Source: Pacificispira sp002696645 (GTDB lineage Bacteria > Pseudomonadota > Alphaproteobacteria > UBA8366 > Aestuariispiraceae). Taken from it: a DNA stretch of 64,000 bases. Below, piece by piece: positions 37,708 through 47,691 of the stretch (position 1 is its first letter; each line of letters opens with the position of its first letter). Position numbers and translations under genes: made by a program. The stretch is taken from NCBI RefSeq assembly GCF_048892425.1, contig NZ_JBLZHU010000008.1, positions 62,001 to 126,000 on the forward strand, given 5' to 3'. The notes under the pieces were generated by a model, which had not been told where the DNA came from, made no database searches, and saw only the letters and a list, made by a program, of their open reading frames with translations.

Positions 37708-38808
37708 ATGCGGATATCCAAAACACTCGCCTTTTATATGGGTCGCCAGTTCATGTTCTGGATGATCTGTGTTTTCATTTCCCTGATCGCCATCGCAGCC
37801 ATGTTCGACATTGTCGAATTGCTGCGCCGCGCATCCGGTCAGAAGGAAGTGACAATCGACATTATCATTCAAATGTCGCTGCTTAAATTACCCAATCTGG
37901 TGCAGGAAATGCTGCCATTCGCGGTGCTGCTGGGGGGCATGATGGCGTTCTGGCGCATGGCGAAAGCCAATGAATTGGTGATTTCTCGTGCAGCAGGCGT
38001 GTCAGCCTGGCAATTCCTGATGACCCCCATGATCCTGACCTTCCTGGTTGGCGTTGTGTTAATCACAACATTCAATCCTTTTGCCGCCGCAATGCGCTCA
38101 CATTACGAGAACATGGAAAGCAAGTATCTGGGCAAGAATCATACGGAATTCGCTATGGGGTCCACCGGTGTGTGGTTGCGCCAGGGCAAACAGGATTCCC
38201 ATGCCGTGATCCACGCAAATACGGTCAGGGGCAGCGGCGACGAAGCGCAATTGCTGGGGGTAATCGTGTTCCAGCTGGAAGGCGACGACCGATTTGTCGG
38301 CAGGATCGACGCTGCCAAGGCCACATTGCGCGCCGGATACTGGGAACTTTACGACGCCTATATCTCCGTCCCGGACGAAGCAACCCGTCACGTCGATGTC
38401 TATCGTCTGGCGACAGAATTGACGATAGAGGGTATTCAGGACAGCTTTGCTTCTGCCGACACCTTGTCCTTCTGGGAACTCCCCAAATTCATTTCTACGA
38501 TGGAACAGGCAGGCTTTAATGCAAATGCCCACCGATTGTATCTGAACAGTCTGCTTTCCATGCCGGTACTGTTGTGCGCCATGGTTCTGATCGCAGCAAT
38601 CTTTTCGATTCGGGTTTCGCGGCGAAGCTCTACAGGCATGATGATCATTGGGGGCGTGGTCAGTGGTTTTCTGTTGTATTTTTTCACAAATATCGTTCAT
38701 GCATTAGGCATGTCCGCCAGCATTCCCGCAGCCCTGGCGGCGTGGATGCCTGCGGGTGTCGCCATGATGTTGGGCATCACTGCATTGTTGCACTTGGAGG
38801 ACGGGTGA
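37708..38808 (+). CDS. lptG: LPS export ABC transporter permease LptG
   Basis: The partner permease of LptF (366 residues), with the same layout of three helices, a periplasmic domain and three helices. The N-terminus (LAFYMGRQFMFWMICVFI), PFAVLLGGMMAFWRMAKANELVISRAAGVS (key part ANELVISRAAGVS) and C-terminal SMPVLLCAMVLIAAIFSIR are LptG hallmarks. GVVSGFLLYFFTNIVHALG is near the end. Its stop codon overlaps the lptD ATG. Confidence 0.93.
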   Translation: MRISKTLAFYMGRQFMFWMICVFISLIAIAAMFDIVELLRRASGQKEVTIDIIIQMSLLKLPNLVQEMLPFAVLLGGMMAFWRMAKANELVISRAAGVSAWQFLMTPMILTFLVGVVLITTFNPFAAAMRSHYENMESKYLGKNHTEFAMGSTGVWLRQGKQDSHAVIHANTVRGSGDEAQLLGVIVFQLEGDDRFVGRIDAAKATLRAGYWELYDAYISVPDEATRHVDVYRLATELTIEGIQDSFASADTLSFWELPKFISTMEQAGFNANAHRLYLNSLLSMPVLLCAMVLIAAIFSIRVSRRSSTGMMIIGGVVSGFLLYFFTNIVHALGMSASIPAALAAWMPAGVAMMLGITALLHLEDG

Positions 38809-41030
38809 TGACCGCCCCTATGTCGTTCGCCCATCGGTTTGTGCTGGTAACCTGTCTGTCTTTGGGTGGATTTTGCCTGTCTGCCGGTACGGCCATGTCA
38901 CAAACACAGCAGATTGCCCCTAATACGGCTGAAACCATCAACGAGGACGGTCTGCCGATCCTGCTGAAAGCCGATGAGGTCACGCAAGACCGGGAACTGG
39001 GTGTCGTTGTTGCACGCGGCAGCGTTGAAATCGCGCAAGGGGATCGGGTCCTGTTGGCCGATACGTTAAGCTATAACCAGAACGCCAAGACCGTAACGGC
39101 CTCTGGCAATGTGAATATCCTGGAACCAGACGGACAGGTCATATTTGCGGATTATGTTGAACTTTCAGAAGACCTGTTAAACGGCACAATTGAAAACCTT
39201 CGCATCCTGCTGGCCGGGAATGCCCGCATTGCCGCTGCCGGGGGGCGTCGGACAGATGGTGCGACAATGGAAATGGCGCGGGGCGTCTATTCCCCCTGTA
39301 AGGTCTGTAAGGATGACCCCAGCAAAGCTCCCTTATGGCAGATCAAGGCGGATCGTGTCATCCACGACAAGAATGAGAAATCCATCGACTATTATGACGC
39401 ATCGTTGGAAATGTTCGGGGTTCCGGTTCTGTACACGCCCTATATGACCCATCCGGATCCAACCGTTAAACGCAAAAGCGGCTTTCTGACACCATCCTTT
39501 GGGACCAAAACCAATACCGGTTTGTTCCTCAGAACCCCGTATTTCTGGAATCTTGGATCGGATGTCGATATCACCCTGGACCCGATTTTTACGGAAAAGC
39601 AAAAAGCCTTAATGGGTGGGGAATATCGACAAGCCTTTGATACCGGCAGGATTAATCTATCCGGCAGTTTTACTTATGCGGATCAGAGCATCGGTAGCCC
39701 GACATTTGTGCGCAAGGAAGATGATGTCTTTCGCGGGCATATTTTCACTGATGGCGTATTTGACTTGAGCGAGACCTATCGCGCCGGTTGGGACATCAAT
39801 CGATCGACGGACCAGACCTATCTTAGAAAGTTCAACTTCTGGGAAGACCCGGGCAATTCTATGACATCGACGGTTTATGCCGAAGGGTTCAGGGGGCGCA
39901 ACTATATGGCGGCGCGTGCCTATTCCTTTCAGGACCTGCGCCTGGGACAGCGATCCGATACCCCCATCATCCTGCCGTTGCTGGATTACAATGGCGTGGG
40001 CGACGCGGGAAAATATGGCGGCCGCTGGACCCTGGACGCCAATGCGCGCGGTCTGACGGATGGCGATGACGCTGACAGCCAGCGTTTCTCGATAAGTGCT
40101 GGATATGAACGCGAATTTATCGCGGATTGGGGTTTGGTCACGACAGCATCCGGCAGCCTGCGGGGTGACCTCTATAACGTCGATCAGGACAGCCGCTTTG
40201 ACTCAGCCGGGCGCAGTGTTGACGATGGCTTGACCGGGCGTGTCATTCCCAGAGTGGGCTTGGAATCCCGGTATCCCATGGCCCGCTATTCCGTGGGGGG
40301 ACGCCAGGTTATTGAACCTATGGTGGCCCTGTATGCCTCGCCAAATGGTGGTAACCCCGAAAACATTCCTAACAGCGACAGCACCGTCTTTGAAACCGAT
40401 GACATCAATGTTTTCTCCGCTGACAGGACCCCGGGACTGGACCGCGTAGAAACCGGACAGAAAGCCGTGGCGGGGATCAACCTGTCGCATTTCCAGGATG
40501 ATGGGGGGCGGTTGTCTCTATTCGTCGGTCAAAGCTATCGCTTCCGAAGCGATCAGGACCTCGCCACCGATGCGCGCCTCGAGAATGAACGTTCAGACTG
40601 GGTTGGACGTTTGGAAATCACACCAAATGATTATTTTTCATTATTCTATCGCTTTAATTATGCCGCGAATGAGTTCAAGGCCAACCGGAACGAGCTTGGA
40701 TTTTCAGCTGGCGGGAGCGGCCTTCGCTTTTCATCCAACTATACCTATATAAGAGACAGTCTGAGTCCGGATGCTGCGTCCATTGAAGAATTATACCTTA
40801 ACGTCAGCACACAGATGACCGATAACTGGACGACCGAGGTTGGAACGCTGCAGGATCTGAGAGATGGCGGCGGATCGCTGAGCCATACTGCCAGCCTGAA
40901 ATATGAAGACGAATGCTTTATCTTCCTGGGCAGATACCTGCGCAGCTATATCAACAGCGTCGACATAGAACAGGAAGATGCCTTCATCTTCACACTGACC
41001 TATAAGACGTTGGGAGAGGTTACCTTTTAA
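38808..41030 (+). CDS. lptD: LPS-assembly outer membrane protein LptD
   Basis: The outer-membrane beta-barrel (740 residues) that inserts lipopolysaccharide into the outer leaflet. A signal peptide ends near AMSQ-TQQ. An OstA/LptA-like N-terminal domain follows at about 40-150 (LLKADEVTQDRELGVVVARG, DTLSYNQNAKTVTASGNV), then the barrel from about 195 (GFLTPSFGTKTNTG is a conserved LptD motif). Cysteines are few: CKVC near 163-166 and a late one in DECFIF, so the disulfide pattern differs from E. coli. The ATG at 38808 has GGAGG 7 bases upstream and overlaps the lptG stop; an in-frame ATG at 38574 lies inside lptG and is not needed. Confidence 0.93.
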   Translation: MTAPMSFAHRFVLVTCLSLGGFCLSAGTAMSQTQQIAPNTAETINEDGLPILLKADEVTQDRELGVVVARGSVEIAQGDRVLLADTLSYNQNAKTVTASGNVNILEPDGQVIFADYVELSEDLLNGTIENLRILLAGNARIAAAGGRRTDGATMEMARGVYSPCKVCKDDPSKAPLWQIKADRVIHDKNEKSIDYYDASLEMFGVPVLYTPYMTHPDPTVKRKSGFLTPSFGTKTNTGLFLRTPYFWNLGSDVDITLDPIFTEKQKALMGGEYRQAFDTGRINLSGSFTYADQSIGSPTFVRKEDDVFRGHIFTDGVFDLSETYRAGWDINRSTDQTYLRKFNFWEDPGNSMTSTVYAEGFRGRNYMAARAYSFQDLRLGQRSDTPIILPLLDYNGVGDAGKYGGRWTLDANARGLTDGDDADSQRFSISAGYEREFIADWGLVTTASGSLRGDLYNVDQDSRFDSAGRSVDDGLTGRVIPRVGLESRYPMARYSVGGRQVIEPMVALYASPNGGNPENIPNSDSTVFETDDINVFSADRTPGLDRVETGQKAVAGINLSHFQDDGGRLSLFVGQSYRFRSDQDLATDARLENERSDWVGRLEITPNDYFSLFYRFNYAANEFKANRNELGFSAGGSGLRFSSNYTYIRDSLSPDAASIEELYLNVSTQMTDNWTTEVGTLQDLRDGGGSLSHTASLKYEDECFIFLGRYLRSYINSVDIEQEDAFIFTLTYKTLGEVTF

Positions 41031-42349
41031 TGCCTGATCGCTTCATGTTTTTGGACATCCCCACAAGGGCATGGCTTAGCTGTGGCAGGACCTTTCTAGC
41101 CATTGCCGTGCTGATTGTGTGTGCCTTCACCATCTCTACGGCACAGGCGCAATCGCAAAATAACCTGATGCGCATTGCGGCCGTCGTGAACGACGACATT
41201 ATCTCCGTGCTGGATCTTGAGCAACGACTGCGCCTTGCAGCGCTGTCTTCAAACCTGAACTTGGACGCGCAAACCCGTCAGCGCCTGATGCCACAGGTTC
41301 TGCGCAGCCTGATTGATGAACGTTTGCAATTGCAGGAGGCGACCGCCAACAGCGTCACCGCCACCGATCAGGAAATAGAGACCGAAATTGGCAACCTGGC
41401 ACAACGCAATAACATGAACGCCAATCAGCTGGCCGGCCTGTTGGCCAGCCGGGGAATTGATATCCAGACCCTTCGAAATCAATACAATGCCCAAATCGCC
41501 TGGGCCAAATATGTCGGGCGGCGGCTGATGCGTCAGATAGATGTGGGCGAGGAAGAAATTGATGAGGAATTGGCACGCCTGACCGCTGTTGCCGATCAAC
41601 CTCAGAAGCGGGTGTATGAAATATTTCTGGGCATCGATAACCCCGATGAAGCCAATGAAATCCGCAGCAACGCAGAGCGCCTTTTGAACCAAATCCGCAA
41701 TGGGGCGGATTTTTCGTCATTGGCGCGCAGCTTCTCGCAAAGCGGCACGGCCAGTTCGGGCGGTGATCTGGGTTGGATCGCGCCGGGTCAGCTACCAGAT
41801 GAGTTGGACTCTGCCCTGCAATCGCTGTCCCCGGGCATGGTGTCGGCCCCGATCCGCAGCATAACCGGGTTTTACCTGCTATATGTCACCGACAGCCAAA
41901 CCATTGGTCGCGATCCCGGTCAGGCGAAGGTTGATCTGTTTCAATTGATCCAGCGCATTCCCCAGGACAGCGGGTCGGCCACCAAGTCAGATGCCATGGC
42001 GGCCCTGACCGCCGCAAAGGCCTCGATTACCAGTTGCGATGCGCTGAAATCTTTTGGCCAGGGGCGGCCTGAGACCAGTGTTGCCGCCGCGGAAGATATC
42101 GCCATATCCGAATTGCCCGCCGCCACGCAGAAGGCCATTGACGGATTGCAGCCAGGACAGACATCAGACCCTATTGATATGGGACGGGCTGTTGTGATGG
42201 TCACTATTTGTGATCGCCAGGACGCCGGATTGACACTGCCCAGCCGCGAGCAATTGAATGCGCGTTTGACCAATGAACGTCTCGAACTGCTGGTGCGCAG
42301 AAAGTTGCGGGACTTGCGGCGCGAGGCCTTTATCGACATCCGCTTATGA
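41030..42349 (+). CDS. surA: Periplasmic chaperone / peptidyl-prolyl isomerase SurA
   Basis: A periplasmic chaperone (439 residues) that escorts outer-membrane proteins, including LptD, to the Bam complex. A signal segment at about 22-38 ends in AQA. The N-terminal SurA domain has RIAAVVNDDIISVLDLEQRL and LIDERLQLQEA. One parvulin-type isomerase domain is clear at about 190-285 (FSSLARSFSQSGTASSGGDLGW, ITGFYLLYVTD), and a degenerate second one may follow. Its ATG overlaps the lptD stop (TAATG), and its own stop overlaps pdxA by 4 bases. Confidence 0.92.
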   Translation: MPDRFMFLDIPTRAWLSCGRTFLAIAVLIVCAFTISTAQAQSQNNLMRIAAVVNDDIISVLDLEQRLRLAALSSNLNLDAQTRQRLMPQVLRSLIDERLQLQEATANSVTATDQEIETEIGNLAQRNNMNANQLAGLLASRGIDIQTLRNQYNAQIAWAKYVGRRLMRQIDVGEEEIDEELARLTAVADQPQKRVYEIFLGIDNPDEANEIRSNAERLLNQIRNGADFSSLARSFSQSGTASSGGDLGWIAPGQLPDELDSALQSLSPGMVSAPIRSITGFYLLYVTDSQTIGRDPGQAKVDLFQLIQRIPQDSGSATKSDAMAALTAAKASITSCDALKSFGQGRPETSVAAAEDIAISELPAATQKAIDGLQPGQTSDPIDMGRAVVMVTICDRQDAGLTLPSREQLNARLTNERLELLVRRKLRDLRREAFIDIRL

Positions 42350-43371
42350 CCAGCACGCCCCGCCTGGCGCCCATTGCCCTGACCATGGGGGAACCTGCCG
42401 GAATTGGCGGCGAAATCGCCCGCGCAGCCTGGCTGCGCCGCAACAGTGATGATATTCCGCCCTTTCTGCTTATTGATGATCCTGATCGCCTGCAGGCGCT
42501 GGATGATGCATTAGGGGGTGGGGTCCCGATCGTTGAAATTACAAGCCCAGACGAAGCAAACGCTGTCTTTGCCAACGCGATCCCGGTCCTTCGGCAGTCC
42601 CTTCCGGTCCAGGTGAATCCGGGACAGCCTGACCCGGCAAATACCAATGCCGTCCTGGCCTCAATTGATCGCGCCGTTACCTTATGCAAGGCCCGCACGG
42701 TGTGTGCGATGGTCACAAACCCAATTCATAAGGCGGCATTATATGCGGGCGGCTTCCGCCATCCGGGTCACACGGAATATCTGGCCGATCTGGCCGCCGT
42801 CCCTCGCACGGTCATGATGCTTGCCGGGGGCATGATGCTGAAAGAAGAAGGCCTGCGGGCAATTCCTGTCACAGTCCATACCAGCCTGCGCGATGCCATT
42901 TCCATATTGACCAGCGATTTGATTGTAGAAACCGCCCGTATCCTGAATGCCGATCTGAAACGCTATTTCGGGATCGCCGCCCCGCGCATTGCCGTTGCAG
43001 GGCTGAACCCTCATGCAGGTGAAGGCGGCGCCTTGGGGGATGAAGAACAAACCATCCTAGCCCCCGCCCTGGACCAGTTGCGGGCAGAAGGGATGACGAT
43101 CCTGGGGCCCCTGCCCGCCGATACAATGTTCCACGCAGAAGCCCGCGCCACCTATGATGCGGCCCTGTGTATGTATCATGATCAGGCACTTATTCCAGTA
43201 AAGACACTGGATTTCCATGGCGGGGTGAATGTCACGCTGGGCCTGCCCTTTATCCGGACATCGCCGGATCACGGCACTGCCTTTAACATTGCAGGGACAG
43301 GGATCGCGCGTCCGGACAGTCTGATCAGCGCCTTGCGCCTGGCTGCGACAATGGCCCGTACCCAATCATGA
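42346..43371 (+). CDS. pdxA: 4-hydroxythreonine-4-phosphate dehydrogenase
   Basis: PdxA (341 residues) oxidises 4-phosphohydroxy-L-threonine in the DXP-dependent pyridoxal phosphate pathway. Family motifs are [14 protein letters not shown] at the N-terminus, [25 protein letters not shown] (key GHTEYLA, metal His), [29 protein letters not shown] (metal His) and [14 protein letters not shown]. All are intact. It overlaps surA and rsmA by 4 bases each (ATGA), so the three are translationally coupled. Confidence 0.96.
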   Translation: MTSTPRLAPIALTMGEPAGIGGEIARAAWLRRNSDDIPPFLLIDDPDRLQALDDALGGGVPIVEITSPDEANAVFANAIPVLRQSLPVQVNPGQPDPANTNAVLASIDRAVTLCKARTVCAMVTNPIHKAALYAGGFRHPGHTEYLADLAAVPRTVMMLAGGMMLKEEGLRAIPVTVHTSLRDAISILTSDLIVETARILNADLKRYFGIAAPRIAVAGLNPHAGEGGALGDEEQTILAPALDQLRAEGMTILGPLPADTMFHAEARATYDAALCMYHDQALIPVKTLDFHGGVNVTLGLPFIRTSPDHGTAFNIAGTGIARPDSLISALRLAATMARTQS

Positions 43372-44255
43372 GCGACACGACAGTTTCAACAGCCCTAGCC
43401 GCACTTCCACCCCTGCGGGACGTCATCAAAGCGCATGACCTTGCGGCACGGAAATCGCTTGGACAGAATTTTCTACTAGACCTGAACCTGACCAGCAAAA
43501 TCGCCCGCAGTGCCGGCGATTTATCAGTCGGAACCATAATTGAAGTTGGCCCTGGCCCGGGCGGTTTGACCCGCGCCCTGATCAGTGAGGGGGCCAGTTC
43601 CGTTGTTGCTATTGAAAAGGATCGCCGCTGTCTGGAGGCACTTGCCCCCCTGGTACAAGCGTCCCAGGGACGCTTACGCCTTATCGAGGGCGATGCCCTG
43701 GCGATGGACTACACCACCCTTGGACCAGGCCCGGTGAAGATCGTCGCCAATCTGCCCTATAACATCGCAACCCCCCTATTAATCAATTGGTTACGCAAGG
43801 CACAGGATATCGCCAGCCTGTCACTGATGTTCCAAAAGGAAGTGGCAGAGCGGATTGTCGCCCGCCCCGGCGACCAGGCCTATTCGCGCCTGTCGGTCTT
43901 GTGCAATTGGCGCTGTGATACCCGGATTTCCTTAACCCTGCCGCCACAGGCGTTCACGCCCCCGCCTAAAGTGTCATCGGCAGTGGTCTCTTTGATCCCA
44001 AAAAAACCAGCGCCTGTTGACTGTGACATGGCGGCCCTGGAACAAGTGACCCAGGCCGCCTTCGGTCAGCGCCGTAAAATGCTGCGGGGATCCCTGAAAA
44101 GCCTGGTCGCAACCCCCGAAACGGTGCTGGAGGCAGCCGGTATCACCGCGACACGTCGGGCCGAGGAATTGAGCGTCGCGGAATTTGTCGCCCTGACCAG
44201 TGCTGTTGAGGCACAAAAGAAACCGACGGCAGGGAACTCCCTACCGTCGGAATAA
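43368..44255 (+). CDS. rsmA: 16S rRNA (adenine(1518)-N6/adenine(1519)-N6)-dimethyltransferase
   Basis: RsmA/KsgA (295 residues) dimethylates two adenines in the 3' helix of 16S rRNA and is a late small-subunit assembly factor. Visible motifs are [10 protein letters not shown], the SAM-binding [13 protein letters not shown], acidic VAIEKD, the catalytic [11 protein letters not shown] and [12 protein letters not shown]. The C-terminus holds [13 protein letters not shown]. It is the last gene of the operon. Its final codons form one arm of a strong hairpin that doubles as a terminator. Confidence 0.96.
   Translation: MSDTTVSTALAALPPLRDVIKAHDLAARKSLGQNFLLDLNLTSKIARSAGDLSVGTIIEVGPGPGGLTRALISEGASSVVAIEKDRRCLEALAPLVQASQGRLRLIEGDALAMDYTTLGPGPVKIVANLPYNIATPLLINWLRKAQDIASLSLMFQKEVAERIVARPGDQAYSRLSVLCNWRCDTRISLTLPPQAFTPPPKVSSAVVSLIPKKPAPVDCDMAALEQVTQAAFGQRRKMLRGSLKSLVATPETVLEAAGITATRRAEELSVAEFVALTSAVEAQKKPTAGNSLPSE
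44223..44250. terminator. Hairpin between convergent rsmA and recA
   Basis: CCGACGGCAGGGA and TCCCTACCGTCGG form a 13-bp stem with a single mismatch and a 2-base gap at the centre. It lies inside the last codons of rsmA, just before its TAA, and 41 bases past the recA stop on the other strand. It could stop transcription from both sides, although no long U tract follows on either strand. Confidence 0.6.
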
Positions 44256-44290
44256 CAGGCATATCATATTGTAAAGTCAGACAGACCAGA

Positions 44291-45391
44291 TCACGTCTCA
44301 GGTGCGTCGTCTGGTGACAAATCCGCCTCTTTCGCCTCTACCGGGTCGGGGCCATCCAACATTGTAGATGACAAGATACCTGCATTGGAGCGAATGGCTG
44401 ATTCAATTTTCTGGGCGACATCCGGGTTTTCCGTTAAGAACCGCTTGGAATTTTCACGACCCTGACCAATGCGCGTGCCTTCATAGGAAAACCAGGCCCC
44501 GGATTTTTCAACAATCCCGGCATTCACGCCCAGATCAATCAATTCACCGGTTTTGGAAATTCCTTCGCCATACATGATATCGAATTCAACCATGCGGAAG
44601 GGCGGAGCCACCTTGTTTTTGACGACCTTCACGCGGGTCTGGTTACCAACCACAGTGTCCTTATCCTTGATCTGGCCGATGCGACGAATGTCCAGCCGAA
44701 CCGAGGCATAGAATTTCAGCGCATTTCCACCAGTCGTGGTTTCCGGGCTGCCGAACATCACACCAATCTTCATGCGGATCTGATTAATGAAGATAACCAG
44801 ACAATTAGACCGCTTGATGGATCCGGTCAGCTTCCGCAGGGCCTGGCTCATCAGGCGCGCTTGAAGACCGACATGGCTGTCGCCCATCTCCCCTTCCAAC
44901 TCCGCCCGCGGCACCAGGGCCGCCACGGAGTCGACGACCAGAACATCCACAGCACCAGACCGAACCAACGTATCGGCGATTTCCAGTGCCTGTTCCCCGG
45001 CATCAGGCTGAGAAATCAGCAATTCATCAACATTCACCCCCAGCTTGCGGGCATAAACCGGATCCAGTGCATGTTCCGCATCGATGAAGGAACAGGTGCC
45101 CCCGGCCTTTTGCGCCTCTGCCACGATATGCAGGGCCAGCGTGGTCTTACCCGAGCTTTCAGGCCCGAAGACTTCAATGACGCGCCCTTTCGGAACGCCC
45201 CCGATCCCCAGGGCGATATCAAGACCCAGAGACCCCGTTGAGATCGCTTCGATGTCCAAACTGTCCTGCTGGCCCAGCTTCATGATAGAGCCCTTCCCGA
45301 AGGAACGCTCAATCTGGCTCAAGGCTGCTTCCAATGCTTTCTGCTTGTCCATGTCTTCCTTGCCCACGAGGCGCAATGCCGCTTGTGTCAT
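44291..45391 (-). CDS. recA: Recombinase RecA
   Basis: The strand-exchange and SOS co-protease protein (366 residues). Walker A is GPESSGKTT at about 76-84 and Walker B is VDVLVVDS. Loop L1 ([20 protein letters not shown]) and L2 ([17 protein letters not shown]) are intact, and the C-terminus is acidic as usual. The ATG at 45391 has AGGAAGGA about 10 bases upstream; an in-frame ATG further out (45469) would add 26 unlikely residues. The upstream region lacks the classic alphaproteobacterial GTTC-N7-GTTC LexA site but contains clustered GTTC words (see findings). Confidence 0.97.
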   Translation of the reverse strand: MTQAALRLVGKEDMDKQKALEAALSQIERSFGKGSIMKLGQQDSLDIEAISTGSLGLDIALGIGGVPKGRVIEVFGPESSGKTTLALHIVAEAQKAGGTCSFIDAEHALDPVYARKLGVNVDELLISQPDAGEQALEIADTLVRSGAVDVLVVDSVAALVPRAELEGEMGDSHVGLQARLMSQALRKLTGSIKRSNCLVIFINQIRMKIGVMFGSPETTTGGNALKFYASVRLDIRRIGQIKDKDTVVGNQTRVKVVKNKVAPPFRMVEFDIMYGEGISKTGELIDLGVNAGIVEKSGAWFSYEGTRIGQGRENSKRFLTENPDVAQKIESAIRSNAGILSSTMLDGPDPVEAKEADLSPDDAPET

Positions 45392-45621
45392 GATTGCGAT
45401 ATCCTTCCTGTCACAGCCACGTTGTTCATGCAACTGGCGATACCGTACATGTTCTGTTCTTTTCCGCAAGTTCTTTTTTTATTCTCATTTTATCTATATG
45501 AAATCACAGGAAAAAGAGAAAATCCTGTAGTTGTGTTCCTGGTGTGCCCTGGATGTTCTTAAGAGACTCACATTTGGATTTTTTTGATAAGGGTTGGAAT
45601 TCGTGGTCCGTCCCAGCGGAT

Positions 45622-47691
45622 TTAGTCGCCCGATTCGAGAGCGCCCCTTACGCTTGCGGTCAACTGCTTCAATGAAAATGGTTTGGACAGGAACCGCACC
45701 ATCGGTAATTCCGCCACCTCATTGGCCACAGCCTCCCGGGTATAGCCCGACATACAGATCACCGGCAGGTCAGGATTTTCTTTCCGCGCCTCTCGAATAA
45801 GGGTCGCGCCATCCACTTTCGGCATGACCATATCCGTCACCAACAGGTCAAAGGACTTATCCTTCAGAATTTCCAGGGCGACCTCCCCGGTACGGGCTTC
45901 TGTCACCTCATACCCTTTTGACCGTAACGCCCGCGCACTGAAGAGCCGGACGGCATCTTCATCCTCAACAAGCAGGATTCGTTCCCCACCTGTGTCATCC
46001 ACGGTCGGCATTTCAGGGTTCTGGGCATGGCCTTCATTCTCTGCAGCAACACGTTCCAGCTCTGTTGCGCGCGGCAAATAAAGACTGAAAGACGTTCCTT
46101 TCCCGGCCCCGTCAGAATGGGCAACGATAAAGCCGCCCATTTGGGTGATACTGCCATAAACCATGGCCAGCCCCAAACCGGTCCCCTGCCCGACCTCCTT
46201 GGTGGTGAAAAAGGGTTCAAAAATCCGCCCCATAACATCCGGTGTCATTCCAGACCCCGTGTCGGTCACTGTGATCATCACATAATCGCCAGGTGGCATG
46301 ATCTGATCGCGCATCTGATAGGGACGGTCCGCAGCGAAATTATCGGTCTGAATAATCAGCCTGCCGCCCCGTTCCATAGCATCCCTTGCATTCACGGCAA
46401 GATTTATGATGCCCTGCTCCAATTGACCACGATCACCTTTTACAGGCCATAAATCGCGGCCGTGAACAATCATCAGTTCAACTGTTTCGCCCAGAAGCCG
46501 CCGCAACAGATTGGACAATTCTGCCAACATATCCGTGACATCCACCACGCGGGTGCGAATTGCCTGTTGCCGCGAGAAAGCCAGCAATTGGCGGGTCAGA
46601 CCGGCTGCCCGGTTGGCATTCTGTTGAATTTGCATGACATCGGCAAAGGATGGATCTCCGGGTTGGTGACGATGCAATAAGAGATCACAAAACCCGATAA
46701 TGGCCGTCAGAACATTATTAAAATCATGCGCAATCCCGCCCGCCAATTGACCAACCGCTTCCATCTTTTGCGACTGGGCAAACTGGCTTTCCAACCTTTT
46801 GCGCTCTGTTGAATCCAAGACATGGAACAGAACACCCGGCCTGTCCTGATCTGGCAAGGCCGTGCGATTTGCATATAGGGTCACAATGCGCTCTTGGGTG
46901 GCGGCCAGGCGCATATCAATCGGTTCTGGCGCTTGTCTGTCGCCGCCAACCCCCTTCAGAACCTGGTCCAGAAGAACGGACAGCCGGGGCTGATCATCCA
47001 AATGAAAAAGCTCATGAAACGCCCGCCCCTGAACAGGGCGCCCCCCGATCAATCGCCGAAACGCTGAATTTGCCTGATCCATGCGGCCATCCGCATCAAT
47101 GACGGTCAGGCCGAATGGGGCACGATCCAACGCCCTGTTCGTCAGCGCCAGCTTGCGTTCCATATCATCAATTCGCTGACGGTTGCGCGTCACCTCACTT
47201 AAAATCAGAAGAACCCGAATGCCGGAAAACCCTTCTCCTGAAGGTGCCTCCCCGGGCGTAGTGGCAGATGACAGGGCGGTGCCGCGAATGCTGATCCATC
47301 GAATCGGATCACCGTCCAGCCCCTCTTTCGCCGGAATGGCAAAAACAGGTGGTTCCGGCAAAGGTTCCAATTCGTGCAACGCTGATTTGCAGCGTTCAAC
47401 AACCAAATCCAGCGCATCACTGATATCGCGGGTGCCCCCCAGAATGCGGGCAACCTCTTCAACGCTGCTGTCGGGTCCGACCCGACCATCAAACACGTTT
47501 AGCGGATCACAGACAGCCGCCACTGTTGCAATGCCTTCGCCAGAAAGAGTCAAACTGATCGTGCTGGCCCCGACGGCGCTCAACAAGGCAACATGATGGT
47601 CTTCCATATCCTGCAATCGCTCAGCGCCCACCTGTTGTACTCGACGCCACTTCACCCGCCCAAGAAGCGCGCCCCACAGGCGATGGATCAT
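45622..47691 (-). CDS. cckA: CckA-type hybrid sensor histidine kinase
   Basis: A hybrid kinase of 689 residues matching CckA, the kinase/phosphatase feeding the ChpT-CtrA phosphorelay. A PAS domain spans about 185-295. The HisKA motif QKMEAVGQLAGGIAHDFNNV has the phospho-His at H322. HATPase boxes include NLAVNARDAM, DTGSGM and GTGLGLAMVYG. A C-terminal receiver has its Asp at D620 (LLVTDMVMPK) and Lys at K670. Canonical CckA has two N-terminal membrane helices; none are evident here, and the N-terminal 180 residues look soluble. It overlaps flhB by 4 bases and ends the flgB-to-flhB operon. Placement next to flhB also occurs in other Alphaproteobacteria, as I recall for Caulobacter. Confidence 0.85.
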   Translation of the reverse strand: MIHRLWGALLGRVKWRRVQQVGAERLQDMEDHHVALLSAVGASTISLTLSGEGIATVAAVCDPLNVFDGRVGPDSSVEEVARILGGTRDISDALDLVVERCKSALHELEPLPEPPVFAIPAKEGLDGDPIRWISIRGTALSSATTPGEAPSGEGFSGIRVLLILSEVTRNRQRIDDMERKLALTNRALDRAPFGLTVIDADGRMDQANSAFRRLIGGRPVQGRAFHELFHLDDQPRLSVLLDQVLKGVGGDRQAPEPIDMRLAATQERIVTLYANRTALPDQDRPGVLFHVLDSTERKRLESQFAQSQKMEAVGQLAGGIAHDFNNVLTAIIGFCDLLLHRHQPGDPSFADVMQIQQNANRAAGLTRQLLAFSRQQAIRTRVVDVTDMLAELSNLLRRLLGETVELMIVHGRDLWPVKGDRGQLEQGIINLAVNARDAMERGGRLIIQTDNFAADRPYQMRDQIMPPGDYVMITVTDTGSGMTPDVMGRIFEPFFTTKEVGQGTGLGLAMVYGSITQMGGFIVAHSDGAGKGTSFSLYLPRATELERVAAENEGHAQNPEMPTVDDTGGERILLVEDEDAVRLFSARALRSKGYEVTEARTGEVALEILKDKSFDLLVTDMVMPKVDGATLIREARKENPDLPVICMSGYTREAVANEVAELPMVRFLSKPFSLKQLTASVRGALESGD

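Noticed and set aside
38574..38807. Longer lptD start inside lptG
   Set aside because: The extension would place 78 residues before a clear signal peptide, while the ATG at 38808 has GGAGG and the usual overlap with the lptG stop.
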